NCBI GenBank assembly: GCA_026387085.1
Contig: JAPLMK010000110.1
Location: 1 to 21,796, forward strand
Source: Candidatus Omnitrophota bacterium
GTDB taxonomy: Bacteria > Ratteibacteria > UBA8468 > MWAK01
Direction: 5' to 3'
DNA: 21,796 bases
Under the pieces are notes generated by a model that was not told where the DNA came from, did no database searches, and saw only the letters and a list, made by a program, of their open reading frames with translations. Position 1 is the stretch's first letter. Each line of letters opens with the position of its first letter. Below, in pieces: positions 6,852-13,173 of this stretch. The translations under genes and the position numbers were made by a program.

Positions 6852-6899
6852 GAGCTGAGCGAGCCTCCTCCGTAACCCGTCTATTAATTACATTGCTGG

Positions 6900-6924
6900 A
6901 TTCCCGCCTACCACATGCGGGAAT
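6900..6924. repeat. REP-like palindrome, ATTCCCGC/GCGGGAAT family (copy before def)
   Basis: Arms ATTCCCGC (6900-6907) and GCGGGAAT (6917-6924) with a 9-nt loop, flanked by CTGG and GAC exactly as in the copy at 5569-5593. The element ends about 12 bp before the def ATG. Confidence 0.7.
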
Positions 6925-6936
6925 GACAGGCATTAG

Positions 6937-7449
6937 ATGGAAAACCTGAAGATACATTGTTTCCCGGACAAAATTCTGCGGCAAAAAACCGAAAAAGTAA
7001 CCAGAATAGACAACACCGTCAGAGAACTTTCCGAGAAGATGCTCGAGATAATGAAAGAAGCATCCGGAATAGGCCTGGCTTCCAACCAGGTGGGGAAACT
7101 CCTCCGGGTTGCGGTTATCGGCAACCTGCCGGATATCCTGGATGAACCCTTAATTCTGATCAATCCGGAAATTAATGATTTCGAGGACTGGACCACCCAG
7201 GACGAGGGCTGCCTTTCCTTCCCCGGGGTTTCTACGGCGGTGCGGCGCCGGGTTAAAGTCTATGCCACTTTTTGGAACCTGAAAGAAGAAGAGATGAAAA
7301 TCGAGGCCCGGGGAATTTTGGCTCGCGCTATTCAGCACGAATTGGACCATCTGGATGGTATCCTCTTCCCGGACCACCTCTCTTTCCTCTCCCGGCAGTT
7401 ACTGTTGCAGAAATACCGGAGAAGAAAGAAAAAAGCGCCTTCTTTTTGA
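6937..7449 (+). CDS. def: Peptide deformylase
   Basis: Metalloenzyme that removes the formyl group from the N-terminal formyl-methionine of nascent proteins. All three signature motifs are present in the 170-residue product. Motif I is GIGLASNQ (44-51). Motif II is EGCLS (90-94), with metal-ligand C92. Motif III is QHELDH (133-138), with ligands H134 and H138 and catalytic E135. The C-terminus is basic (KYRRRKKK), common in deformylases. There is no good Shine-Dalgarno before the ATG; instead a REP-like hairpin (6900-6924) sits immediately upstream, which may influence translation. Its stop codon overlaps a possible -35 element for the ctc-pth genes downstream. Confidence 0.96.
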   Translation: MENLKIHCFPDKILRQKTEKVTRIDNTVRELSEKMLEIMKEASGIGLASNQVGKLLRVAVIGNLPDILDEPLILINPEINDFEDWTTQDEGCLSFPGVSTAVRRRVKVYATFWNLKEEEMKIEARGILARAIQHELDHLDGILFPDHLSFLSRQLLLQKYRRRKKKAPSF

Positions 7450-7475
7450 CCAACCAGACACAATTATAGTAAAAT
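7446..7475 (+). promoter_or_regulatory. Possible promoter for the L25/ctc-pth genes
   Basis: TTGACC (7446-7451), an 18-bp spacer and TAAAAT (7470-7475), starting at the def stop codon. It lies about 170 bp before the L25 ATG in the longest gap of the plus-strand run. The spacer is slightly long, so this is a tentative call. Confidence 0.35.
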
Positions 7476-7488
7476 AATATTCTTCGCT

Positions 7489-7563
7489 TGTCATCCTAAG
7501 CCGTAATTGCGAATGATTTCGTATTTAAAAACGAGATTCTTCGGCTTCCGCCTCAGAATGACA
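7489..7563. repeat. MITE-like repeat of about 75 bp with inverted ends TGTCATYCT...
   Basis: The left end TGTCATCCTAAGCC (7489-7502) and the right end CTCAGAATGACA (7552-7563, complement TGTCATTCTGAG) form imperfect terminal inverted repeats about 75 bp apart. The interior holds AGATTCTTCGGCTTCCG. TGTCATTCTGAG-type repeats with AGATTCTTC interiors are, to my knowledge, widespread in bacterial genomes. It sits in the 196-bp gap between def and the L25 gene; the rest of that gap (7564-7635) shows only a G-rich stretch and the L25 Shine-Dalgarno. Confidence 0.6.
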
Positions 7564-7645
7564 TGCGTTTAAAACGACCCGGAAAATTTATCCGCCCAAG
7601 CCCATTTTTGGAGTAGGCGGGGGTCACACCACAAAAGAGGAAAAA

Positions 7646-8383
7646 ATGGCTGAAACAATTAATTGTCACACCCGGACCGAAAAAGGAACCAGCGCGGCCA
7701 AGAAACTGCGCCGGCAAGGTCTGATACCCGGCATCATATACGGACACAAAACAAAACCAATTTCCGTAACCGTGTCCGAAACCGAGTTCCTGAAAATCTG
7801 GCGTAAAATCACCGGCAAACAGGTATTACTGGACCTGATTGTTCATAAGAATGAAAAAGAAACCAAGATGCACGGGTTTCTTAAAGATTATCAGCATGAC
7901 CTGGTGGACCGAAAATTCCTGCACCTTGATTTCCATAAAGTTAGCGCCTCGGAAAAAATTCGCATGGCCATTCCGATTGAATTGACCGGGGAAGCGCCCG
8001 GCGAAAAACAGGGTGGTATCGTGGACCAGATACTGAGAGAAATTGAAGTTGAAGGATTGGCGGGAAAACTTCCGGAAAAGATTTCGGTTGATATCAGCGC
8101 GCTGGAAATCGGCGACTCCGTCTTTGTCTCGGCCTTAAAACTACCGGCTGAAATTGAAATTTTAAAGCACGATACCGAACCGATTGTTTCCATACTGGCT
8201 CCCAAGAAGGTAGAGGAAGAAGTTGTGGCTCCAATCGCGCTTGATGAAACGGCAGCAACGGAACCGGAAGTTATCAGTGAAAAAGCGTCCGAAGAGAGAC
8301 GGAAGAAGAAGGAAGAGGGTAAGCCCAAGGAAGAAGGAAAAGCCAAGGAAGAGGGCAAGCCCAAGGAAGAAAGAAAGAAGTAA
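7646..8383 (+). CDS. rplY: 50S ribosomal protein L25 / general stress protein Ctc (TL5 type)
   Basis: Binds 5S rRNA in the large subunit. The 245-residue product has the long 'TL5/Ctc' form. Residues of about 1-98 are the L25 domain (RTEKGTSAAKKLRRQGLIPGIIYG, LVDRKFLHLDFHKVS). Residues of about 99-187 are the C-terminal beta domain (PIELTGEAPG, GGIVDQILREIEVEGLAGKLPEKISVDIS, LEIGDSVFV). After 188 comes an acidic linker, then a highly charged repetitive tail, EEGKPK/EEGKAK/EEGKPK (223-240), ending in KERKK-type residues. Typical Ctc proteins have an acidic tail; this Lys/Glu repeat is longer than usual. A good AGAGG Shine-Dalgarno (7636-7640) fixes the start. It is followed 18 bp later by pth, the standard ctc-pth pair. 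Confidence 0.95.
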   Translation: MAETINCHTRTEKGTSAAKKLRRQGLIPGIIYGHKTKPISVTVSETEFLKIWRKITGKQVLLDLIVHKNEKETKMHGFLKDYQHDLVDRKFLHLDFHKVSASEKIRMAIPIELTGEAPGEKQGGIVDQILREIEVEGLAGKLPEKISVDISALEIGDSVFVSALKLPAEIEILKHDTEPIVSILAPKKVEEEVVAPIALDETAATEPEVISEKASEERRKKKEEGKPKEEGKAKEEGKPKEERKK

Positions 8384-8401
8384 TCCTTTCAAATATTTAT
8401 C

Positions 8402-8959
8402 ATGTCTTCTTATCTGGTAGTGGGAATAGGCAACCCCGGCGCCAATTACCAGAAAAACAGGCATAATTTAGGATTTCGCGTTGTGGACGAATTGGCCTGC
8501 CGGTCAATCGGAAACGAAAACCGTTCCGGGCCTGATACGGTATCTTTCCGCAAAACCAGCAAGGCATTTGTGGCGAAAGTGAGCATTGCAAGCCACAACC
8601 TGATTCTCACCAAACCGCGCACTTACGTGAACCGCAGCGGCGAAGCAGTCCTGAGTCTCCTAACAAGCAACCGAATTCCCAAAGAAAATATCCTGGTAAT
8701 TTGCGATGATTTCTCTTTGCCCCTGGGAACTCTACGCTTGCGTTTTAAAGGCAGTTCCGGCGGGCACAATGGTCTGCAATCAGTTATCGAAACAGTCGGA
8801 AACGAATTTGCCCGGCTCCGGCTTGGAATCGGAACGCCCGGGTCTTCGGCAGAATGGGCTGATTATGTTTTAAAAGATTTTACACCGGAAGAGGAAGCGA
8901 AACTTCCGGAAATAATCGATAAAGCGGTAAAGGAAATTATAGAATTCATAAAAAGGTAA
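8402..8959 (+). CDS. pth: Peptidyl-tRNA hydrolase
   Basis: Recycles peptidyl-tRNA released from stalled ribosomes. The 185-residue product carries the family residues in order: GIGNPGANY (8-16, N11), catalytic H21 in RHNLGF, KPRTYVNRSG (71-80, N77), CDDFSLPLG (101-109, D102/D103), and the GSSGGHNGLQSVI block (117-129, N123). Length is normal (about 185-195). It follows the L25 gene by 18 bp with no strong Shine-Dalgarno, suggesting translational coupling. Malic enzyme starts 28 bp after it. Confidence 0.97.
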   Translation: MSSYLVVGIGNPGANYQKNRHNLGFRVVDELACRSIGNENRSGPDTVSFRKTSKAFVAKVSIASHNLILTKPRTYVNRSGEAVLSLLTSNRIPKENILVICDDFSLPLGTLRLRFKGSSGGHNGLQSVIETVGNEFARLRLGIGTPGSSAEWADYVLKDFTPEEEAKLPEIIDKAVKEIIEFIKR

Positions 8960-8987
8960 GGGTTAAATTCATCACGCCCCTATAATT

Positions 8988-10148
8988 ATGGACTACTTTC
9001 AGGAATCACTCGCCCTGCACCTGGCACACCGGGGAAAGATTGAAGTATGTAGCAAGGTTGCGCTGAAGGACAAGCTTGACCTGTCCCTTGCCTACACGCC
9101 CGGCGTAGCCGCGCCCTGCAAAGAGATTGAGCAGGACCCGAGACGTCTTTACGACTACACCAGCAAGGGAAATATGGTAGCGGTGGTAACCGACGGCAGC
9201 GCGGTGCTGGGCTTAGGCAACATCGGACCGGAAGCCAGCCTGCCGGTAATGGAAGGGAAAGCAATTCTCTTTAAAGAATTCGGCGGAATTGACGCTTTTC
9301 CGATCGCCATCGCCAGCCAGGACGTAGAAGAGATTATCCGCACCGTCGTCTTAATTTCACCCGGTTTTGGCGGCATAAACCTGGAAGATATTTCCGCGCC
9401 CCGATGTTTCCTGATTGAGGAACGATTAAAAAAAGAATTAAATATTCCGGTCTTTCACGACGACCAGCACGGAACCGCCGTGGTAACTTACGCGGCTTTA
9501 TTGAATAGTTTGAAGGTGGTGGGGAAAAAGAAGGAAGAGATTAAAGCCGTTATTTCCGGAGCCGGAGCCGCCGGCATTGCGATTGCTAAATTTTTAATAG
9601 CGGCCGGCGTTACAAAAATAATCGTCTGCGACCGCCGCGGAGCCATCTACGAAGGAAGGAGCGGAGAAACCAATACCGCCAAAGAAGAAATTTCCCGTCT
9701 CACTAACCGGGAAAAACTATCCGGAAGTTTATCTTCCGCGCTGACCGGAGCAGACGTCTTTATCGGAGTTTCGGTGCCGGGTCTGGTTACCGCGGAAGAC
9801 GTGAAAAATATGGCCGCCCGGCCCATCGTCCTGGCGATGGCTAACCCGATTCCGGAAATACCGCCGGATGAAGCCAAAAAAGCCGGCGCCGCAATCGTGG
9901 CCACCGGCCGGAGCGATTACGCTAACCAGGTTAACAATCTTTTGGCTTTCCCGGGAATTTTTAAAGGCGCTTTTCTGGCAAAGGCAGGAAGTATTACCGA
10001 AGAAATGAAGATTGCGGCCAGCCTGGCAATCGCCGCGCTGGTTTCCGACAAGGAACTCTCGCCGGATTATATTATTCCCTCACCCCTGGACCGCCGCGTG
10101 GCCGATGCGGTCGCGGAAGCAGTAAAGACCGCCGCGCTTCAACCCTAA
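8988..10148 (+). CDS. Malic enzyme, short bacterial NAD(P)-dependent type
   Basis: Oxidatively decarboxylates (S)-malate to pyruvate, producing NADH or NADPH in the cytoplasm. The 386 residues match the short bacterial form without a phosphotransacetylase extension. Motifs are AYTPGVA (35-41, Y36), GKAILFKEFGG (90-100, K91 as general base), GGINLEDI (128-135, metal-binding E133/D134), HDDQHGTAVV (157-166, D158/D159), the Rossmann GAGAAG (191-196) and ANPIPE (285-290). D215 after the second Rossmann strand favours NAD+ over NADP+, by inference. There is no Shine-Dalgarno before the ATG; TATAAT at 8981-8986 is too close to the start to be its -10. The gene is the last of the plus-strand run, and its TAA directly abuts the stop of the convergent pseudopilin. 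Confidence 0.95.
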   Translation: MDYFQESLALHLAHRGKIEVCSKVALKDKLDLSLAYTPGVAAPCKEIEQDPRRLYDYTSKGNMVAVVTDGSAVLGLGNIGPEASLPVMEGKAILFKEFGGIDAFPIAIASQDVEEIIRTVVLISPGFGGINLEDISAPRCFLIEERLKKELNIPVFHDDQHGTAVVTYAALLNSLKVVGKKKEEIKAVISGAGAAGIAIAKFLIAAGVTKIIVCDRRGAIYEGRSGETNTAKEEISRLTNREKLSGSLSSALTGADVFIGVSVPGLVTAEDVKNMAARPIVLAMANPIPEIPPDEAKKAGAAIVATGRSDYANQVNNLLAFPGIFKGAFLAKAGSITEEMKIAASLAIAALVSDKELSPDYIIPSPLDRRVADAVAEAVKTAALQP

Positions 10149-10838
10149 CTACCAATTGTAGTACTCGGAAAGATAGACGTTGTAATCCTCGGAAGCGATA
10201 TTCAAAACCCGGCCAAACCCCTTGTTCTTGTGCCAGAGACAACGCACCACCGGCGTGTGTCCCTTATACTGGGATGAAGTAAGCATCTGCTGGCTATAAT
10301 CCCTCCAGGACGTTCCGGAGGCCATCCCTTCGGGAAACAGAACCGCATCAGGCGCCGGATCCGGGTTCCACATATAAAGATAACTGCAGTTTGCGCTTAA
10401 ATTGTTGCGGCTTTGCGCGCCGGCGCCGACATTTAACACCGAATCACATCCGGCCCAATTACCGGCTGCGGAAGCGCCCCAATCCTCAAACCCGTGCCCA
10501 AACTCGCCATTATGCTGATCAGTCAGGCAACGCAGAATTTTCGGGTTGGTGCCCAGGTAAGTCGGCTGAAGGTCAGACAGCCAGTACGGAAACTTATACT
10601 CATAGTCCTGACGGTACATCTCAATCGCAAGTGAAAATTGCTTCAGGTTATTGGTGCAATTTGCCTGGCGGCCTTTTTCGCGGGCGGTGGAAAGAGCCGG
10701 AAGTAATTGGCTGGCTAAAATATTGATGATGGCAATTACCACCAAAAGTTCAATTAAAGTAAACCCCGGCAGAAACTTACCTTTGGCAGACATTGAAATC
10801 TCTGACAGGATAAAACCGATGCGCTTTTTTCCGTTCAT
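10149..10838 (-). CDS. Type II secretion/type IV pilus-like pseudopilin
   Basis: A 229-residue protein with a prepilin peptidase site G25|F26-T-L-I-E30 (Glu at +5), followed by the hydrophobic N-terminal helix LLVVIAIINILASQLLPAL and then AREKGRQANCTNNLKQ. The latter is the hallmark of pseudopilins in planctomycetes, Lentisphaerae and related lineages. The globular part (FPYWLSDLQPTYLGTNPKILRC, CLWHKNKGFGRVLNIASEDYNVY) resembles the same family, although its strict H-x9-DG spacing is not kept. The ATG at 10838 is preferred because AGGCGAG precedes it; it gives an unusually long 25-residue leader. A second ATG at 10793 would give a more normal leader but has a poor ribosome site. It is the last gene of a three-gene operon, 8 bp after the HEAT protein. 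Confidence 0.85.
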   Translation of the reverse strand: MNGKKRIGFILSEISMSAKGKFLPGFTLIELLVVIAIINILASQLLPALSTAREKGRQANCTNNLKQFSLAIEMYRQDYEYKFPYWLSDLQPTYLGTNPKILRCLTDQHNGEFGHGFEDWGASAAGNWAGCDSVLNVGAGAQSRNNLSANCSYLYMWNPDPAPDAVLFPEGMASGTSWRDYSQQMLTSSQYKGHTPVVRCLWHKNKGFGRVLNIASEDYNVYLSEYYNW

Positions 10839-10846
10839 TTTCTCGC

Positions 10847-11533
10847 CTATTTTCTAGATTCAACTTCTTTAACCGCGGCCACGGCGGCGGCTCGCACTGT
10901 AAAATCCGTCCCGCTGCCGGCCAGAATATTCAACCGGTCCAGAATGTCCGGTCCGGCGGTACGGCTTAAAACAGAAAGGGCTTCAACCCGCAGAGAACTG
11001 TCTTCCGTAACCTTCTCCGCCAAACGCAAAACAAGAGCCGTTGTTTCCGGTCCGGGAGTCTGCGCAAGAAGAACCAGGGCGGCCTGCCTCACGGCAAATA
11101 ACGGGTCGGAAAGACCTTTCTCCAGGTAGGGATACGCTTTTTCTTTTTCCTTGCGGCTAATCGTTTCCAAGCTAATTACCCGAACGTTTCCGTCCGAAAA
11201 ATTAAGCAGGTTGAGTAATTTTTCCCGGTCTAAAATCAGGATGGAATAAGCGGCGGCCCGGCGTACCCTTTCATCCGGGTCCGAAATGAGGATGCTCTCT
11301 AGCTTCGGAACTGTGCCTTTTGCCTTAATTCGCGCCAATCCAAGCACCGCGTCAAGACGGTCCTCCGGCGCGGGGTTAGCAAGGCCCTGCAGATACTTTT
11401 TCGGACTTTCCCCTTCCGGCTTGCGGCAGGAACGGACAATTAAAACCAGCAGGAAAATAAAGATTAAAACAAGAAGAAATACGGCGGCAAGTTTTCGTTT
11501 TTCGGGAATATTCCAAAAACTGCTTATCGGCAT
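10847..11533 (-). CDS. Membrane-anchored HEAT-repeat protein
   Basis: A 228-residue protein with a short cytoplasmic N-terminus, one transmembrane helix (about residues 13-34) and a C-terminal HEAT/armadillo-type solenoid (about 48-225). At least four helical pairs are visible: APEDRLDAVLGLARI, PDERVRRAAAYSILI, DPLFAVRQAALVLLAQ and DSSLRVEALSVLSR. The DxxxxVRxxAAxxL pattern is typical. HEAT solenoids are protein-protein scaffolds; no catalytic residues are expected. Its ATG directly follows the TAG of the upstream membrane protein (TAGATG), and it precedes the pseudopilin by 8 bp, so all three are probably translated from one message. A scaffold or assembly role in a pilin/secretion machine is inferred from context only. 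Confidence 0.8.
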   Translation of the reverse strand: MPISSFWNIPEKRKLAAVFLLVLIFIFLLVLIVRSCRKPEGESPKKYLQGLANPAPEDRLDAVLGLARIKAKGTVPKLESILISDPDERVRRAAAYSILILDREKLLNLLNFSDGNVRVISLETISRKEKEKAYPYLEKGLSDPLFAVRQAALVLLAQTPGPETTALVLRLAEKVTEDSSLRVEALSVLSRTAGPDILDRLNILAGSGTDFTVRAAAVAAVKEVESRK

Positions 11534-11926
11534 CTACCGCTCCATAGACTTTGATTCTTTAATCTTTATTTTTACCGGCGCGGCCGATTCTTTTTTTACG
11601 CCGGACTCGTTTTTCTCTCCCCGCGGAACCGTCGGAATCATTTCTCCCGTCGTAACCGATGAAGGCAGAATTACAGACGGCGGAACCGATACTACCGCCG
11701 AAACCTTCAAGACAGAATTAAGAACGTTGGGATTAGCAACACCCTGTTCCGCCTGGCCGACAACGTAATAGTAATAACCGCCCAGCCCGACAACAATCAG
11801 GGAAAGAATCAACGCCAGTACAAACTTTGCCTTACTCACCTCAAGCACAATCAAAGCCAAGATAATTCCCAGCAAACCAACCGCTACCACAATCAACGCC
11901 GAAAGATAACCCGCTACGTATTCCAT
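11534..11926 (-). CDS. Small membrane protein of unknown function, first gene of a pseudopilin operon
   Basis: A 130-residue protein with two predicted transmembrane helices (about 5-29 and 34-56, the second ending GGYYYYVVG). A polar tail of about 70 residues is rich in Val, Pro, Ser and Lys and ends in KIKIKESKSMER. I recognise no family. The start is fixed by GGAGGAG at 11931-11937 (minus strand), 4 bp before the ATG. A predicted promoter lies at 11982-12011, so it heads its own operon just downstream of mraY. Its stop codon abuts the start of the HEAT-repeat gene. Tandem membrane genes with a pseudopilin suggest a cell-envelope role. Confidence 0.75.
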   Translation of the reverse strand: MEYVAGYLSALIVVAVGLLGIILALIVLEVSKAKFVLALILSLIVVGLGGYYYYVVGQAEQGVANPNVLNSVLKVSAVVSVPPSVILPSSVTTGEMIPTVPRGEKNESGVKKESAAPVKIKIKESKSMER

Positions 11927-11981
11927 ATTTCTCCTCCGTTATAAATTAAAAATTTTTTAGGAAAATGTACCGACTGCTTTT

Positions 11982-12011
11982 ATATTACACTCTTTCCCCC
12001 TTCCCTGTCAA
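11982..12011 (-). promoter_or_regulatory. Predicted promoter of the membrane protein/HEAT/pseudopilin operon
   Basis: On the minus strand: a perfect TTGACA (12011-12006), an 18-bp spacer and TAATAT (11987-11982). Initiation near 11975 gives a leader of about 50 nt ending in the GGAGGAG ribosome site. The promoter lies in the 112-bp gap after the mraY stop. The rest of the gap is A/T-rich, with no terminator visible. Confidence 0.55.
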
Positions 12012-12038
12012 TTTTTCAAAGCGCCTCTTCTGACGGGG

Positions 12039-13103
12039 TTAACGAATCTTCAGGGTCACCAGCGAAAAGAGCGCGAAGATAATAGCCAGAATCCAGAAAC
12101 GGATGACAATCTTTGATTCCGGCCAGCCGTGCAGTTCAAAATGATGGTGAATCGGCGTCATGGCAAAGACCCGCTTTCCCCGGGTTTTAAAAGACGCAAC
12201 CTGGATGATTACCGAAAGCGCCTCAATCACAAATACTCCCCCGGCAAAAAATAAAGCGAATTCCTGCTTGGTAAGAATAGCCACTACACCCAGGCTGCCG
12301 CCTAAACTGAGACTGCCGGTATCACCCATAAAAATTTCGGCCGGGTAAGCGTTAAACCAGAGAAAACCGAGACTGGCGCCGATAAGGCTGGCGCAAAAAA
12401 CCGAGAGTTCGCCCGTGCCCCGGATGAAAACAAGGCCTAAATAATTGGCAAAAACATAATTACCCACCACGTAACTGATAACGGTAAAGGTTATCGCAAC
12501 CATCAACACTGACCCGATTGCCAAACCATCCAACCCGTCCGTAATGTTAACCGCGTTGGAACTGGCCGTCAAAACAAAAATTACCAGTAAAATATACCCG
12601 ACACCGATATTCCAAATAATTTCCTTAAAAAAAGGCGGATAAATAGTCGTTCCGAATTGAAAGGGACCCAGAAAAAGGGCCAGACCGATAACCAGGCCCA
12701 AACTGACCTGGCTGACTATCTTCACCAATGGCCTGATTCCTTCTGCCTGTTTCCGGATATATTTGGTATAATCATCGTAAAAACCGGTTAGGGCAAGCCA
12801 GACCAGGGAAAGGAGCGTCAGGAGAAGATACTTATTAGAAAGGTCCGCCCACAAAATTACGGAAATGATAACCGCGCCGACTATTAAAACACCGCCCATC
12901 GTCGGAGTTCCGTATTTGGAAGCATGAAACTCCAACAAGTCAGGATGCTTCAGGTGCTGCATGGCTTTAATGAAGCGCGGACCGAAATAAAGGACCAGGA
13001 AGAGGCTGGTAAAAGCGGCCAGCACCATCCTGACTGTCAGGTAACGGAAGACGTTAAACCCGGACCAGTAATCGCTCAGAAGGTAAAGTAATTGGTATAG
13101 CAT
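12039..13103 (-). CDS. mraY: Phospho-N-acetylmuramoyl-pentapeptide-transferase
   Basis: Integral membrane enzyme that transfers phospho-MurNAc-pentapeptide to undecaprenyl phosphate, forming lipid I. The 354 residues (family about 320-360) form about ten hydrophobic segments. Signatures are FHASKYGTPTMGG (59-71), FYDDYTK with D110/D111 at the Mg2+ site, NAVNITDGLDGL (183-194), NAYPAEIFMGDTGSL (251-265, D261) and MTPIHHHFELHGWPE (315-329). The ATG at 13103 has no clear Shine-Dalgarno. murF lies two genes upstream; the normally adjacent pair is separated by a pseudopilin-Ig fusion gene. The usual downstream murD/ftsW/murG are absent, so the division/wall cluster is fragmented here. Confidence 0.97.
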   Translation of the reverse strand: MLYQLLYLLSDYWSGFNVFRYLTVRMVLAAFTSLFLVLYFGPRFIKAMQHLKHPDLLEFHASKYGTPTMGGVLIVGAVIISVILWADLSNKYLLLTLLSLVWLALTGFYDDYTKYIRKQAEGIRPLVKIVSQVSLGLVIGLALFLGPFQFGTTIYPPFFKEIIWNIGVGYILLVIFVLTASSNAVNITDGLDGLAIGSVLMVAITFTVISYVVGNYVFANYLGLVFIRGTGELSVFCASLIGASLGFLWFNAYPAEIFMGDTGSLSLGGSLGVVAILTKQEFALFFAGGVFVIEALSVIIQVASFKTRGKRVFAMTPIHHHFELHGWPESKIVIRFWILAIIFALFSLVTLKIR

Positions 13104-13106
13104 TTA

Positions 13107-13135
13107 AATTATGGTGAATAGTGAATGGTAGATGG
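13107..13135. repeat. Short 7-nt tandem repeat in the mraY leader
   Basis: Read on the minus strand, three imperfect 7-nt units (ACCATTC, ACTATTC, ACCATAA) lie within about 20 bp of the mraY ATG, with a related CTACC just before. It is a minor microsatellite-like feature and no function is claimed. The rest of the 70-bp gap between the pseudopilin-Ig gene and mraY shows no convincing promoter. Confidence 0.3.
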
Positions 13136-13173
13136 TAACCATAACCGGAATACTTGTGTTCTTAAACATCACG

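Noticed and set aside
5569..6924. CRISPR-like array, because of repeated ATTCCCGC palindromes
   Set aside because: The copies are more than 1 kb apart, with genes between them and no regular spacers; they are dispersed REP-like elements.
8981..8986. Perfect TATAAT just before the malic enzyme ATG
   Set aside because: It is one base from the start codon, so transcription would begin inside the gene, and no -35 is found at a suitable distance; the ATG matches the family N-terminus.
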